DNA of 64,000 bases from Roseburia hominis A2-183 (GCF_000225345.1 NC_015977.1:2091501-2155500); one strand, 5' to 3'; positions 1 to 9,314 are shown, counted from the first letter of the stretch. Notes: generated by a model not told the origin, from the letters alone. Program-made: numbers and translations.

Positions 1-63
1 CATATGTGAAAAAATAGGAAAGATCAATCCCCAGTCGTCTCATTTTCACACGCTTCTTTCACA

Positions 64-260
64 GTGTTTTTCTCCGCGGAATTTCCCTCCGCCTAGTCTC
101 TCTTTGCAACTTCTCCTTCTGTCGAATGTTCCTCCGCAGATTCTCTCTCTGCAGATTCTGCTTCTGCCGAATCTCTCTCCGCAGATTCCCTCTCCACAGA
201 GTCTCCTTCCGCAGAATGTTCCTCCGTAGTATCTGCATTCGCCGGACTCTTATGCGTCTC
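64..260 (-). repeat. Degenerate Ser-Ala-Glu coding repeat tract
   Basis: Short degenerate repeats of about 15-18 bp encode variations on SAERESAE and SAEEHSTEG at the C-terminus of the membrane protein. The same pattern (AEGNSAEK) continues in frame past the TAG at 93-95. Such tracts change length easily by slippage. Confidence 0.6.
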
Positions 261-1385
261 ATCCGCAGATTCTTTCTTCACAAACTTAAGCCGCGCCAGC
301 TTCTCGCTCCACCATGCGCGCCAGCGTGCATGCCTTTCTGCCCGCGCCTCCTTCCGCTGTCTGCGGCGCTCGTCCCGCTCTGCCTTCTTCTGCGCTCTCG
401 CCTCTTCCTTTCTGGTAAACTTCGCCTGCTTTTTCTCCTGCTTCGCGAACGCCCTTTCCTTCAGACGCACTTCCTTTAGCGCTGCCTTCTCGATCTCTAC
501 GATATAGCGGTTCGCCTTCTTGCGGTTCCTCCGGTCCATCCGGTACGGATCATACAGGAAGTAGGACAGTGCTCCGATCATGAGCACCACAACACCTGCC
601 ACGGCGAAAACCGGTACCAGAAGCGCATATTCCTCAAAACCAAGTTCGTAGCAGGTAAACGTCACGAGCATAACCGGAAACAGCAGCAGATACACGCCCT
701 TCGTCAGCACCGTAAAAAACAGTGACTGCTTCCTCCCGTTGGAGAGCAATGCCCCCTCAATGGCCGTATAAAATGCCATAAAAATGCAGATCTCCGACCC
801 GAACCCGTGCAGTATGCCGCAGATCGCGATCAGCACGAGCGACAGGAAAAACATGGCAAACGCCGTGCCCTGATACCACGCATTGCGGTACTCCGTCATC
901 CCCTGCAGCTTGTCCTCACTGATCCCGTGCATCCGGTACACTTCCGTGCGGATGCGCTCCTCGAACTGCTCGTTGTACCGCTGCTCTTCCTTGGTATTGC
1001 GCAGATGATTCTCCACCGACAGGCTCATCCGGTCAATATATTCCTGCTCCTGCCGGATCCGTCTGCTGCGCAGCTTCTCGATCTCACTCTGTCTCTGGAC
1101 CTCTTCCTCAAGGCGCATGACCTTGCCGATGCGCGGATTCTTCACTGTGATATCCGAGTAATCCGGCTCCATATCCGCGATCCGGACCCGCGCGCCGGTC
1201 TGCCAGACCTCCGCCTCATTTTCCGATCTCTCCGCCGGCTCTATGCTCGCCGATAACGTCTCTTTCGCCGATGTGCTCCCTGCCTCCTGCTCTGCCGGTG
1301 TGCTTCCCGCTGCCGTCTTTTCCGCTTCTGCGCTTCCCGCCATCGTCCGCGCCTTTTCCCCTGCTTTTTTCCTTCTGCGGCTCAT
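93..1385 (-). CDS. Membrane protein with coiled-coil N-terminus and charged repeat tail, function unknown
   Basis: I do not recognise this 430-residue protein. The first 60 residues are Ala/Glu/Ser-rich. A highly charged, probably coiled-coil stretch follows (EEEVQRQSEIEKL region). A block of about four hydrophobic segments lies roughly between residues 170 and 280, then a very Lys/Arg-rich helix (KKAERDERRRQRKE). The tail is built of Ser-Ala-Glu repeats (ESAERESAE, EHSAEGDS). The topology suggests a membrane-anchored protein with long charged cytoplasmic arms. The start at 1385 is chosen because GGGGAG lies five bases upstream; an in-frame ATG at 1406 precedes that site. The gene follows gltD but has its own promoter at 1424-1452. 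The TAG stop interrupts the repeat tail, which continues in frame to position 24 (see findings). Confidence 0.7.
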   Translation of the reverse strand: MSRRRKKAGEKARTMAGSAEAEKTAAGSTPAEQEAGSTSAKETLSASIEPAERSENEAEVWQTGARVRIADMEPDYSDITVKNPRIGKVMRLEEEVQRQSEIEKLRSRRIRQEQEYIDRMSLSVENHLRNTKEEQRYNEQFEERIRTEVYRMHGISEDKLQGMTEYRNAWYQGTAFAMFFLSLVLIAICGILHGFGSEICIFMAFYTAIEGALLSNGRKQSLFFTVLTKGVYLLLFPVMLVTFTCYELGFEEYALLVPVFAVAGVVVLMIGALSYFLYDPYRMDRRNRKKANRYIVEIEKAALKEVRLKERAFAKQEKKQAKFTRKEEARAQKKAERDERRRQRKEARAERHARWRAWWSEKLARLKFVKKESADETHKSPANADTTEEHSAEGDSVERESAERDSAEAESAERESAEEHSTEGEVAKRD

Positions 1386-1423
1386 TTGTACTCCCCTTTT
1401 CTTCATTCGTACTCTTTTTTCTC

Positions 1424-1452
1424 ATCTTAGCACAGAATCCGTTGGATTACAA
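1424..1452 (-). promoter_or_regulatory. Promoter of the 93-1385 gene
   Basis: On the minus strand TTGTAA and TAAGAT are separated by 17 bp. The site lies just after the gltD stop, so the downstream gene can be transcribed apart from gltBD. Confidence 0.55.
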
Positions 1453-1471
1453 ACGGGGGATTATCATTCGA

Positions 1472-2965
1472 TTACTGCACCTCAAGGTAGGAGTAGCCCA
1501 TCAGGCTCTCATCGACCTCGCGCGCGACCTCGCGTCCCTCGCGAATCGCCCAGACGACAAGGGACTGTCCTCTGTGCACATCGCCCGCCGCGAACACATT
1601 TTTCACGCTGGTCTCATAGGCGCCCTCCGCCGTTGCGACGTTGGTTCTGCCGTTTAAGTCCACACCGAACGCGTCCGCCACATATTTTTCCGTGCCGAGG
1701 AATCCGGCAGCGATCAGCACAAGATCCGCTTCCATCTTCTGCTCGCTTCCCGCAACCTCGGTCATCGTCACACGCCCGGTCTTCTCATCCCGCTTCGGTT
1801 CGAGCTTTACAGTGACAAGCCCGCAAAGATTGCCGTTCTTGTCTTTTAAGAATTCCTTCACCGTCGTCTGATAGATCCGCGGGTCGTGCCCGAACACCGC
1901 AATCGCTTCCTCCTGGCCGTAATCGGTCTTTAACACCTTCGGCCACTCCGGCCACGGATTATTCTCCGCGCGCTTTGCCGGTGCCTGCGGCATCATCTCA
2001 AGCTGTGTCACGCTCGCGCAGCCGTGGCGGATGGACGTGCCCACGCAGTCATTTCCGGTATCGCCGCCGCCGATAATGACCACTTTTTTCCCTTTTGCGG
2101 AGATATAGCTGCCGTCTTTTAGCTCAGAATCCAGGAGACTCTTCGTCGTTGCTTTTAAAAAATCCACGGCGAAATAGATTCCCTTGGCGTCCCGTCCCGG
2201 TGCCTTGATGTCTCTCGGATTCTTGGCGCCGCACGCTAAAATCACACGGTCGTACTCCTTTAACAGCTTGGAGGACTTTACATCCTTTCCGACATTGGTG
2301 CCGGTCACAAAGGTGATGCCCTCCTCCTTCATGACGGCAACCTTGCGGTCGATGACCCATTTTTCCAGCTTCATATTCGGAATTCCGTACATCAGAAGTC
2401 CGCCGACTCTGTCGTCCCGCTCATAGACCGTCACAGAATGCCCGCGCTTGTTGAGCTGATCCGCCGCCGCAAGCCCCGCAGGACCGGAGCCGATCACCGC
2501 GATCTTCTTGCCGGTGCGCACTTTCGGAGGCTTTGCCGCCGCATAACCCTGCTCATACGCATTCTCGATAATTCCGTGCTCGTTCGCCTTGCAGGTCACC
2601 GGATCTTCCCAGTGCCCGCAGGTGCAGGCAGCCTCGCAGAGTGCCGGACATACCCGGGAGGTAAACTCCGGGAAATTGTTGGTCTTCTTCAGGCGGTTGT
2701 ATGCCTGCTCCCAGTTCCCCGTGTATACAAGATCATTCCACTCCGGAACCAGGTTGTGCAGCGGGCATCCCGAGGTCATCCCCATGATGTTCATTCCCGC
2801 CTGGCAGAACGGCACGCCGCAGTTCATGCAGCGCGCGCCCTGAATCTGTTGTCTCTCTTTGGACAGAGGAATGTGGAACTCATTAAAATTTTTGATCCGC
2901 TCCTTCGGCTCAATGGCGCGGGCATCTTCTCTGTCATATTCCATAAATCCTGTTGGTTTTCCCAT
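1472..2965 (-). CDS. gltD: Glutamate synthase [NADPH] small subunit
   Basis: This 497-residue protein is the flavin/NADPH-handling subunit of glutamate synthase. It oxidises NADPH and passes electrons through FAD and Fe-S centres to GltB, where 2-oxoglutarate plus the glutamine amide become glutamate. An N-terminal Cys-rich region ([10 protein letters not shown] and [12 protein letters not shown]) should bind the [4Fe-4S] clusters. The first Rossmann motif is [10 protein letters not shown], the second is GGGDTGND, and the C-terminal FAD motif ends [10 protein letters not shown]. Length is normal for the family. An in-frame start 57 nt upstream exists, but the ATG at 2965 has an AAAGGAAAG site and begins [12 protein letters not shown] as homologues do. 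The gene lies 60 nt after gltB, so the two form an operon. Confidence 0.97.
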   Translation of the reverse strand: MGKPTGFMEYDREDARAIEPKERIKNFNEFHIPLSKERQQIQGARCMNCGVPFCQAGMNIMGMTSGCPLHNLVPEWNDLVYTGNWEQAYNRLKKTNNFPEFTSRVCPALCEAACTCGHWEDPVTCKANEHGIIENAYEQGYAAAKPPKVRTGKKIAVIGSGPAGLAAADQLNKRGHSVTVYERDDRVGGLLMYGIPNMKLEKWVIDRKVAVMKEEGITFVTGTNVGKDVKSSKLLKEYDRVILACGAKNPRDIKAPGRDAKGIYFAVDFLKATTKSLLDSELKDGSYISAKGKKVVIIGGGDTGNDCVGTSIRHGCASVTQLEMMPQAPAKRAENNPWPEWPKVLKTDYGQEEAIAVFGHDPRIYQTTVKEFLKDKNGNLCGLVTVKLEPKRDEKTGRVTMTEVAGSEQKMEADLVLIAAGFLGTEKYVADAFGVDLNGRTNVATAEGAYETSVKNVFAAGDVHRGQSLVVWAIREGREVAREVDESLMGYSYLEVQ

Positions 2966-3025
2966 AATTCTTTCCTTTCTCGAAAATGCATGAGTCACAC
3001 ATGTCAAACGACACCTGCTCACACA

Positions 3026-6000
3026 CTATCCACGCGTATTTGCATAAAAAGCCTCAATCTGTGCCTGTTCGGAAGAAAGACCTTTCTCCTCCATCTGAAC
3101 AATCGCCATAAGCATACGGTTATAGTCATACGGTATGACTTTCTTGAACTTCGGCAGATACTCGCTGAAATTATCCAGGATCTTCTTGCCCTTTTCCGAG
3201 TTGGTCAGCGCCACATGTTCCTTGATCATGTCCTTTAATTCCATGACATCATATTTGTTGGAAATCTCCTGGCTGAATACCATTTCCTTATTCATTCTTG
3301 TGTAGAGGTCATTGTCCTCATCGAGCACATAAGCAATACCGCCGCTCATGCCGGCAGCAAAATTCTTGCCGGTCTTGCCGAGCACGACGACACGGCCTCC
3401 CGTCATATATTCACATCCGTGGTCTCCGACACCCTCCACGACTGCGGAAGCTCCCGAGTTGCGCACGCAGAAACGCTCGCCTGCGACGCCGCTGATAAAC
3501 GCTTTTCCGCTGGTTGCTCCGTAGAGCGCCACATTACCGATGATGATATTCTCATCCTTCTCATACTTCACGCCCGCCGGTGCATAGACGACAAGCTTGC
3601 CGCCGGATAATCCTTTTCCAAAGTAATCGTTGGAATCGCCGACCAGCTCTAACGTCAGTCCCTTCGGGATAAAAGCTCCGAAACTCTGTCCGCCGGCACC
3701 GTTGCATTTTACAATGAAGGTATCCTCCGGCAGTCCCTCTCCGCCGTACTTCTTCGTGATCTCCGAACCGAAAATCGTACCAAAGGAACGGTCGGTGTTC
3801 GTCACCTCCACATCAATGCTTCTGCGCTGCTTCTGCTCTAACGCACCCTTTAACTGTTTTAAGAGCACGGTCACATCCTTGGACTTCTCCAGTTCAAAAT
3901 CATAGACATGCTTCGGGTCAAAGGTTACTTTCTCCTTCGGTCCCGCAAACGGGTTGTTCAAAAGATTGGAGAGATCGATCTCGCGGTCGCGTCCCGAAAG
4001 ATCCTCGCGCACCTTAAGCAGATCGCTTCTGCCGACCATCTCGTCGATCGTGCGGCATCCGAGCTTTGCCATATACTCCCGCAGATCCTGTGCGATAAAG
4101 CGCATAAAATTCTCCACATATTCCGGCTTGCCGGCAAAACGCTTCCGAAGCTCCGGGTTCTGTGTCGCAATACCTGCCGGACAGGTATCCAGGTTACAGA
4201 CGCGCATCATCACGCAGCCTAAGGTCACAAGCGGCGCTGTGGCAAATCCGAACTCCTCCGCTCCGAGCAGCGCTGCCGTAGCGACATCGCGGCCGCTCAT
4301 CAGTTTGCCGTCCGTCTCAATGCGTACTTTGTTGCGCAGTCCGTTCATAATCAATGTCTGATGTGTCTCCGCAAGACCAAGCTCCCACGGAAGTCCCGCA
4401 TTGTGGATCGAGCTGGACGGAGCCGCACCGGTACCGCCGTCATAGCCGGAGATCAGGACAACCTGTGCGCCTGCCTTTGCAACGCCGGCTGCGACCGTAC
4501 CGACTCCCGCCTCGGATACCAGTTTCACGGTGATGCGCGCATCACGGTTCGCATTCTTTAAGTCGAAGATCAACTGCTCCAGATCCTCGATCGAGTAGAT
4601 GTCATGATGCGGCGGCGGGGAGATCAATGATACACCCGGTGTGGAAAGTCTGGTCTTTGCAATCCACGGATAGACCTTCTTGCCCGGCAGGTGTCCGCCC
4701 TCGCCCGGCTTTGCGCCCTGTGCCATCTTGATCTGAATCTCCTGCGCGCTCACCAGATACTCACTGGTCACACCGAAACGTCCGCTCGCCACCTGCTTGA
4801 TCGCAGAGCAACGGTTGACCGGGCTGTTCTTGCTCGCAAGACGGTCTGCATCCTCTCCTCCTTCGCCGGAGTTGGACTTGCCGTGCAGACGGTTCATGGC
4901 GATCGCCAACGTCTCGTGCGCCTCCTTGGAGATGGAACCGTAGGACATTGCCCCCGTCTTAAAACGCGTCACGATGGAATCGACACTCTCGACCTCCTCG
5001 AGCGGCACGCCCTTTTTCGGGTAATTGAAATCCATCAGACCGCGGAGCGTGATCTCTCTCTCTTCTTTATTCACAAGCTCTGTGTACTGTTTAAAGAGTT
5101 CGTAGTCGCCGCGCTTTGTCGCCTCCTGAAGCAGATGAATCGTCGCCGGATTGTAGAGATGCGGATCTGCGCCGCTTCTCATCTTGTGGCGTCCTCTGCT
5201 GTCCAATGTGAGATCCGTCTCTAATCCCAGCGGATCGTACGCCGCCGAGTGAAGCTCATTGACGTCATCCGCAATATCCTCCAGCGTAATGCCGCCGATC
5301 GGGCTGACCGTATTCGTGAAATACTTGTCAATCACATCCTTATTGATACCGATCGCCTCGAAGATCTTGGAACCCTCGTAGGACTGGATCGTCGAGATTC
5401 CCATCTTGGATGCGATCTTGACGATGCCGTTTAAAATCGCTGCATTGTAATCCTGAACCGCCGCATAATAATCTTTGTCCAGCATATGCTCGTCCACCAG
5501 CTGTTTTACGGTATCCTGTGCCAGATACGGGTTGATCGCACAGGCTCCGTAGCCGAGGAGCGTCGCAAAATGGTGTACCTCACGAGGCTCTCCGGACTCT
5601 AAGATCATGGCAACCGCCGTTCTCTTTTTCGTCTTTACCAGATGCTGCTGCAGTGCTGATACAGCGAGCAGTGACGGGATCGGCACATGGTTCTCGTCGA
5701 TGCCGCGGTCGGAGAGGATCAGAATGTTCGCTCCCTCACGGTACGCACGATCCGCCTCCACAAACAGACGCTCGATCGCCTTCTCCAAGCTTGTATTCTT
5801 ATAGTAGATAATCGGCAGTACTTCTACCTTGAATCCGTCGACCTTCATCGCCTTGATCTTCATCAGGTCGGTGTTGGTCAGAATCGGGTTGTTGACCTTC
5901 AATACCTTACAGTTCTCCGCCCGCTCCTCCAAGAGGTTGCCGTCCTCGCCGATGTAGACGGTCGTAGAGGTCACGACTTTCTCACGGATCGAGTCGATCG

Positions 6001-7618
6001 GCGGGTTGGTCACCTGCGCAAACAGCTGTTTGAAGTAATTAAACAGCGGCTGATGGTCACTCGCAAGCGCTGCAAGCGGTGTGTCAATACCCATGGCGGA
6101 TGTACCCTCGCCACCGTTTTTCGCCATCGGCAGGATCGCCTCGCGCAGAGATTCGTAGGTATAACCGAATGCCTTCTGCATGCGCTGGCGCTCTTCCTTG
6201 GTATACTCCGGCACACGCTCATTCGGGATCTTTAAATCCTCGAGTTTTAAGAGGTTGCGGTCAAGCCACTCACCATATGGCTGCTTGTTCGCGTAAGTCT
6301 CCTTGAGTTCGTCGTCATCGATGACTCTTCCCTTGACGGTATCCACGAGCAGCATCTTGCCCGGACGCAGACGCTCCTTTACCACAATCTTCGTCGGGTC
6401 GATGTCCAGCACGCCGACCTCGGAGGAGAGGATCAGATAATCATCATCCGTAATATAGTAACGGGAAGGACGCAGACCATTGCGGTCAAGCACGGCTCCC
6501 ATCATATCGCCATCGGAAAAGAGGATGGATGCCGGTCCGTCCCACGGCTCCATCATCGTCGCGTAATACTGGTAAAAATCCTTTTTCTTCTGCGACATGA
6601 TATTGTTGTTTGCCCACGGCTCCGGGATCATGATCATGACTGCGAGCGGAAGCTCCATACCACTCATCACGAGGAACTCCAGCGTATTGTCCAGCATCGC
6701 GGAATCCGATCCCTCACTGTTGATGACCGGAAGCACTTTCTGAAGTTCGCCTTTTAAGTGCTCGGACTCCATCGTCTCCTCACGGGCGAGCATCTTATCG
6801 GCGTTGCCCTTGATCGTATTGATCTCACCGTTATGTACGATAAAACGGTTCGGGTGCGCTCTCTCCCAGCTCGGGTTCGTGTTCGTGGAGAAACGGGAAT
6901 GCACGGTTGCAATCGCCGACTCGTAATCCTTATCCTGTAAATCCGCAAAAAACAGACGAAGCTGCTCCACAAGAAACATTCCCTTATAGACGATCGTACG
7001 GCTGGAAAGGGATACCACATAGGTATCGTCGTTGGACTGCTCGAAGACTCTTCGCGCCACATACAGCTTGCGGTCAAACGCCAGTCCCTTCTCCACATCC
7101 GCCGGACGCTTCACAAAACCCTGCATGATATACGGCATGCAGTCCACCGCTTTCTGTCCCAGCTTCGTCGGATCGGTCGGAACTTCACGCCAGCCGAGGA
7201 ACTCCATTCCCTCCTTGCCGACAATGACCTCGAACATCTTCTTGGCACGGTTGCGCTTTAACTCGTCCTGCGGGAAAAAGAACATGCCGACACCATAGTC
7301 TCTCTCCTCACCGAGTTCGATTCCAAGCTGTTTTGCCGCCTTGGAAAAAAACTTGTGGGATATCTGCAGCAGAATACCGACACCGTCACCGGTCTTTCCC
7401 TCCGCATCCTTGCCTGCTCTGTGCTTTAAGTTCTCAACGATCTTTAACGCATTCTCCACAGTCTCGTGTGTCTTGATTCCCTTAATGTTGACAACCGAAC
7501 CGATACCACAGTTATCGTGCTCGTAACCCGGATCGTACATTCCGGCTGCCTGCTTCCCCGCATCCGATACCGAGAAACGGTTGAGGGCGTCCTTCTTATA
7601 AGTGGTCTGCTCTTTCAT
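3026..7618 (-). CDS. gltB: Glutamate synthase [NADPH] large subunit
   Basis: This 1530-residue protein catalyses the amide-transfer half of ammonia assimilation (the GS-GOGAT cycle). Domains in order are: a class II glutamine amidotransferase with catalytic Cys37 in DNCGIG, which implies removal of a 36-residue propeptide; a central domain; an FMN-binding synthase barrel (SGYDGGTGAAP; 3Fe-4S cysteines in CVMMRVCNLDTCPAGIATQ); and a C-terminal GXGXG beta-helix domain (GGRVVVLGKTGKNFAAGMSGG). Length fits the bacterial alpha subunit. A GGAAG site precedes the ATG. The gene is expressed from a promoter at 7703-7731 with gltD downstream. No GltC-type regulator gene lies nearby. Confidence 0.98.
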   Translation of the reverse strand: MKEQTTYKKDALNRFSVSDAGKQAAGMYDPGYEHDNCGIGSVVNIKGIKTHETVENALKIVENLKHRAGKDAEGKTGDGVGILLQISHKFFSKAAKQLGIELGEERDYGVGMFFFPQDELKRNRAKKMFEVIVGKEGMEFLGWREVPTDPTKLGQKAVDCMPYIMQGFVKRPADVEKGLAFDRKLYVARRVFEQSNDDTYVVSLSSRTIVYKGMFLVEQLRLFFADLQDKDYESAIATVHSRFSTNTNPSWERAHPNRFIVHNGEINTIKGNADKMLAREETMESEHLKGELQKVLPVINSEGSDSAMLDNTLEFLVMSGMELPLAVMIMIPEPWANNNIMSQKKKDFYQYYATMMEPWDGPASILFSDGDMMGAVLDRNGLRPSRYYITDDDYLILSSEVGVLDIDPTKIVVKERLRPGKMLLVDTVKGRVIDDDELKETYANKQPYGEWLDRNLLKLEDLKIPNERVPEYTKEERQRMQKAFGYTYESLREAILPMAKNGGEGTSAMGIDTPLAALASDHQPLFNYFKQLFAQVTNPPIDSIREKVVTSTTVYIGEDGNLLEERAENCKVLKVNNPILTNTDLMKIKAMKVDGFKVEVLPIIYYKNTSLEKAIERLFVEADRAYREGANILILSDRGIDENHVPIPSLLAVSALQQHLVKTKKRTAVAMILESGEPREVHHFATLLGYGACAINPYLAQDTVKQLVDEHMLDKDYYAAVQDYNAAILNGIVKIASKMGISTIQSYEGSKIFEAIGINKDVIDKYFTNTVSPIGGITLEDIADDVNELHSAAYDPLGLETDLTLDSRGRHKMRSGADPHLYNPATIHLLQEATKRGDYELFKQYTELVNKEEREITLRGLMDFNYPKKGVPLEEVESVDSIVTRFKTGAMSYGSISKEAHETLAIAMNRLHGKSNSGEGGEDADRLASKNSPVNRCSAIKQVASGRFGVTSEYLVSAQEIQIKMAQGAKPGEGGHLPGKKVYPWIAKTRLSTPGVSLISPPPHHDIYSIEDLEQLIFDLKNANRDARITVKLVSEAGVGTVAAGVAKAGAQVVLISGYDGGTGAAPSSSIHNAGLPWELGLAETHQTLIMNGLRNKVRIETDGKLMSGRDVATAALLGAEEFGFATAPLVTLGCVMMRVCNLDTCPAGIATQNPELRKRFAGKPEYVENFMRFIAQDLREYMAKLGCRTIDEMVGRSDLLKVREDLSGRDREIDLSNLLNNPFAGPKEKVTFDPKHVYDFELEKSKDVTVLLKQLKGALEQKQRRSIDVEVTNTDRSFGTIFGSEITKKYGGEGLPEDTFIVKCNGAGGQSFGAFIPKGLTLELVGDSNDYFGKGLSGGKLVVYAPAGVKYEKDENIIIGNVALYGATSGKAFISGVAGERFCVRNSGASAVVEGVGDHGCEYMTGGRVVVLGKTGKNFAAGMSGGIAYVLDEDNDLYTRMNKEMVFSQEISNKYDVMELKDMIKEHVALTNSEKGKKILDNFSEYLPKFKKVIPYDYNRMLMAIVQMEEKGLSSEQAQIEAFYANTRG

Positions 7619-7850
7619 AATCAGCTTCCTTTCTGCATTCTGTATTCCGATCAGCTGTCTTTACTGCACGGACAGTTGTCTTTACCGAATTTGTTATATC
7701 CTAATATACAACTTTCTCATTTGTTTGTCTACCAGTTTATTCTTATAATTGTCTGATTATTTGTATATAATGTTTATTTTTTATTATTATCAGATATTAT
7801 TCATTATTTTTTGTATAAATAATTTTCTCACACACAATTCAACATATAAA
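7619..7850. other. AT-rich gltB upstream region
   Basis: This non-coding region holds the gltB promoter (7703-7731), a leader of about 80 nt, and about 120 bp of very AT-rich DNA upstream (TTATTTTTTATTATTATC-like). The leader contains two copies of GTAAAGACA-A/G-CTG that could form a weak CTGTC/GACAG hairpin. The AT-rich stretch could be an UP-element or a regulator site, but no specific operator is recognisable. Confidence 0.5.
7703..7731 (-). promoter_or_regulatory. gltB promoter
   Basis: TAGACA and TATATT are separated by 17 bp on the minus strand, about 85 bp upstream of the gltB ATG. The spacing is optimal and the -35 is near consensus. Confidence 0.7.
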
Positions 7851-7890
7851 AGCCCGGAAAAAATTTTGCATGCAAAACTTTTTCCGGGCT
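7851..7890 (-). terminator. Intrinsic terminator after the CNNM-type gene
   Basis: A 12-bp perfect stem (AGCCCGGAAAAA with TTTTTCCGGGCT) encloses a TTTTGCATGCAAAA palindrome. On the minus strand it is followed by TTTTAT, 45 bp after the stop codon. It separates this gene from gltB. Confidence 0.85.
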
Positions 7891-7935
7891 CTTTTTCTGC
7901 CTTTTCTTAAATTGTATCTGAATTATAACACCATT

Positions 7936-8970
7936 TTATGCGGTAACCGTATTCTCCAGATCTCCCACCAGATACTCCATGATGTCGCACAGCGTCACGA
8001 TTCCGGTAACCCCGCCGTAGGCGTCTGTCACAACCGCAAAATAATTCTGCTGCTGTTTCATCTGCTCAAAAAGCCGGTTTGCCTTCATGGAATCCGCTGC
8101 CAGCATCGGTTTTTGTACCGCGCACTGCATCACTTTGTCACGCGTGTGGTCTTTCATGCGGAAATACGCTTTTCCATCGAGGATTCCCACGACATCCTCG
8201 CTTCTCCCCGCAAAGATCGGATAATAGGTATGTACGCTCTCCGCCAGAATCCGATCCCAGACGGCTTCATCCTCCTCCGTGGACAGAGATACCATCTCCC
8301 TGCGGTGCGTGCAGATCGTTCCGACCGCAATATCATCAAACCCGAACACGTTCTGTATCATCTCTGTCTCCTCGGTCGGAATGGTTCCCTGCTCTCTTCC
8401 CTCGGCGAGCAGCAGCCGGATTTCCTCCTCCGACACCGTCTCCTCTTCCTCCTCCGGGTCAATGCCAAACCGTCTTAACCAGAAATTGGTCGATGCGGTA
8501 AGAAGCCACACCAGCGGTGCAAAGATCTTCGCCACCAGGGAGAGCATTCCTGCCATTTTAAGCGCCAGCTCCTCCGCCTTTTTCATCGCCACCCGCTTCG
8601 GCACAAGTTCCCCGAAGACCAGATTAAAATACGCTAAAATCAATGTAATCACCACGATGCACGCGGATTTTAATGCCTCCTCTGCAACCGGTATTCCGGT
8701 GCCCCTCAAAAGCGTCACCAACGGCTGTGCAAAGTTTTCCGCGGCAAACGCACTCTGTAAAAATCCGGCGAGCGTGATCGCCACCTGGATCGTGGCAAGG
8801 AATTTTGCCGGCTGCTTTATGAGCGCCTCCAGCTTTCCGGCACGCCTGTCTCCCGCCTCGCAGAGCTGTCGGAGTTTTAAATCACTCATCGAGATTACCG
8901 CAATCTCCGCGCTTGCAAATACGGCATTCAAAAAAATCAAAACCATCAATAAGAATATGGGCTGCAACAT
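7936..8970 (-). CDS. CNNM/CorC (HlyC-CorC) family membrane protein, short form
   Basis: This 344-residue protein has a DUF21/CNNM transmembrane domain (residues about 1-190; ASAEIAVISMS and NLVFGELVPKR motifs), then a CBS-domain pair (from about 200; EREQGTIPTEETEMIQNV-like linker, ending CDIMEYLVGD). Family members transport or export Mg2+/Co2+, or influence their transport. The usual C-terminal CorC_HlyC domain (about 80 residues) is absent: the frame stops just after the second CBS domain and a terminator follows 45 bp later, so the short form looks real. An AAAGGAG site precedes the ATG. A long leader with a peptide ORF and an attenuator-like hairpin lies upstream, so expression is probably controlled by transcription attenuation. 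Confidence 0.9.
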   Translation of the reverse strand: MLQPIFLLMVLIFLNAVFASAEIAVISMSDLKLRQLCEAGDRRAGKLEALIKQPAKFLATIQVAITLAGFLQSAFAAENFAQPLVTLLRGTGIPVAEEALKSACIVVITLILAYFNLVFGELVPKRVAMKKAEELALKMAGMLSLVAKIFAPLVWLLTASTNFWLRRFGIDPEEEEETVSEEEIRLLLAEGREQGTIPTEETEMIQNVFGFDDIAVGTICTHRREMVSLSTEEDEAVWDRILAESVHTYYPIFAGRSEDVVGILDGKAYFRMKDHTRDKVMQCAVQKPMLAADSMKANRLFEQMKQQQNYFAVVTDAYGGVTGIVTLCDIMEYLVGDLENTVTA

Positions 8971-9047
8971 GTCTGCTCCTTTCTGTTTCCGGCGTCCTGT
9001 GATACGCCCTCCTGCTGCCTGTTACGTGTTGTGTCATTTACGCACAA

Positions 9048-9099
9048 AAAGGTATGACCTTCCGGTGTCCAAAAAAGACCTCCGGTAAGCCATACCTTT
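9048..9099 (-). terminator. Leader terminator (attenuator) of the CNNM-type gene
   Basis: AAAGGTATG at the base pairs with CATACCTTT. Inside, CCGG/CCGG and GTC/GAC pairs build a long stem with small internal loops, and the stem runs into TTTTTG on the minus strand. It begins two bases after the stop codon of the leader ORF and ends about 77 bp before the CNNM-type ATG, so full expression needs read-through. Confidence 0.7.
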
Positions 9100-9101
9100 A
9101 C

Positions 9102-9191
9102 CTATTCATAACACTGCATGGAGCAGCCGTATTCTCTTTTTAAAAGCCTGCATATCTGTGTATCGCTGTCACTGTCCGCACTATCGTCCAT
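9102..9191 (-). CDS. Acidic leader peptide (29 aa)
   Basis: A 29-codon ORF begins MDDSADSDSD (five Asp in the first ten residues) and ends SMQCYE. It has a good GGAAGGAGAG site 7-10 bases before its ATG. Stretches of acidic residues near the N-terminus are known to destabilise translating ribosomes when Mg2+ is low (the Escherichia coli mgtA leader MgtL is the model), and the downstream gene belongs to a Mg2+ transport-related family. The stop codon abuts the terminator stem. Together these suggest a regulatory leader peptide rather than a functional protein. That it is translated is an inference. Confidence 0.6.
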   Translation of the reverse strand: MDDSADSDSDTQICRLLKREYGCSMQCYE

Positions 9192-9226
9192 GAAACTGTC
9201 ACTCTCCTTCCTGCGATGCTAAATGG

Positions 9227-9236
9227 ACCGGGGATC
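9227..9236 (-). promoter_or_regulatory. Possible antiterminator segment
   Basis: GATCCCCGGT near the 5' end of the leader transcript can form nine of ten pairs (one G-U) with ACCGGAGGTC in the 5' arm of the leader terminator (9077-9086). This would give two exclusive folds with the leader ORF lying between them. Found by eye only. Confidence 0.35.
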
Positions 9237-9254
9237 CCGCCATTCACGTCATTT

Positions 9255-9283
9255 AACATACCACAGGAAGCTATAACAGTCAA
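9255..9283 (-). promoter_or_regulatory. Promoter of the leader and CNNM-type gene
   Basis: TTGACT and TATGTT are separated by 17 bp. The predicted transcript start near 9248 leaves an untranslated leader of about 280 nt that contains the leader ORF and terminator. Confidence 0.7.
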
Positions 9284-9314
9284 TAACTGCACCTCTACAG
9301 ATACTGCTAAGGTT

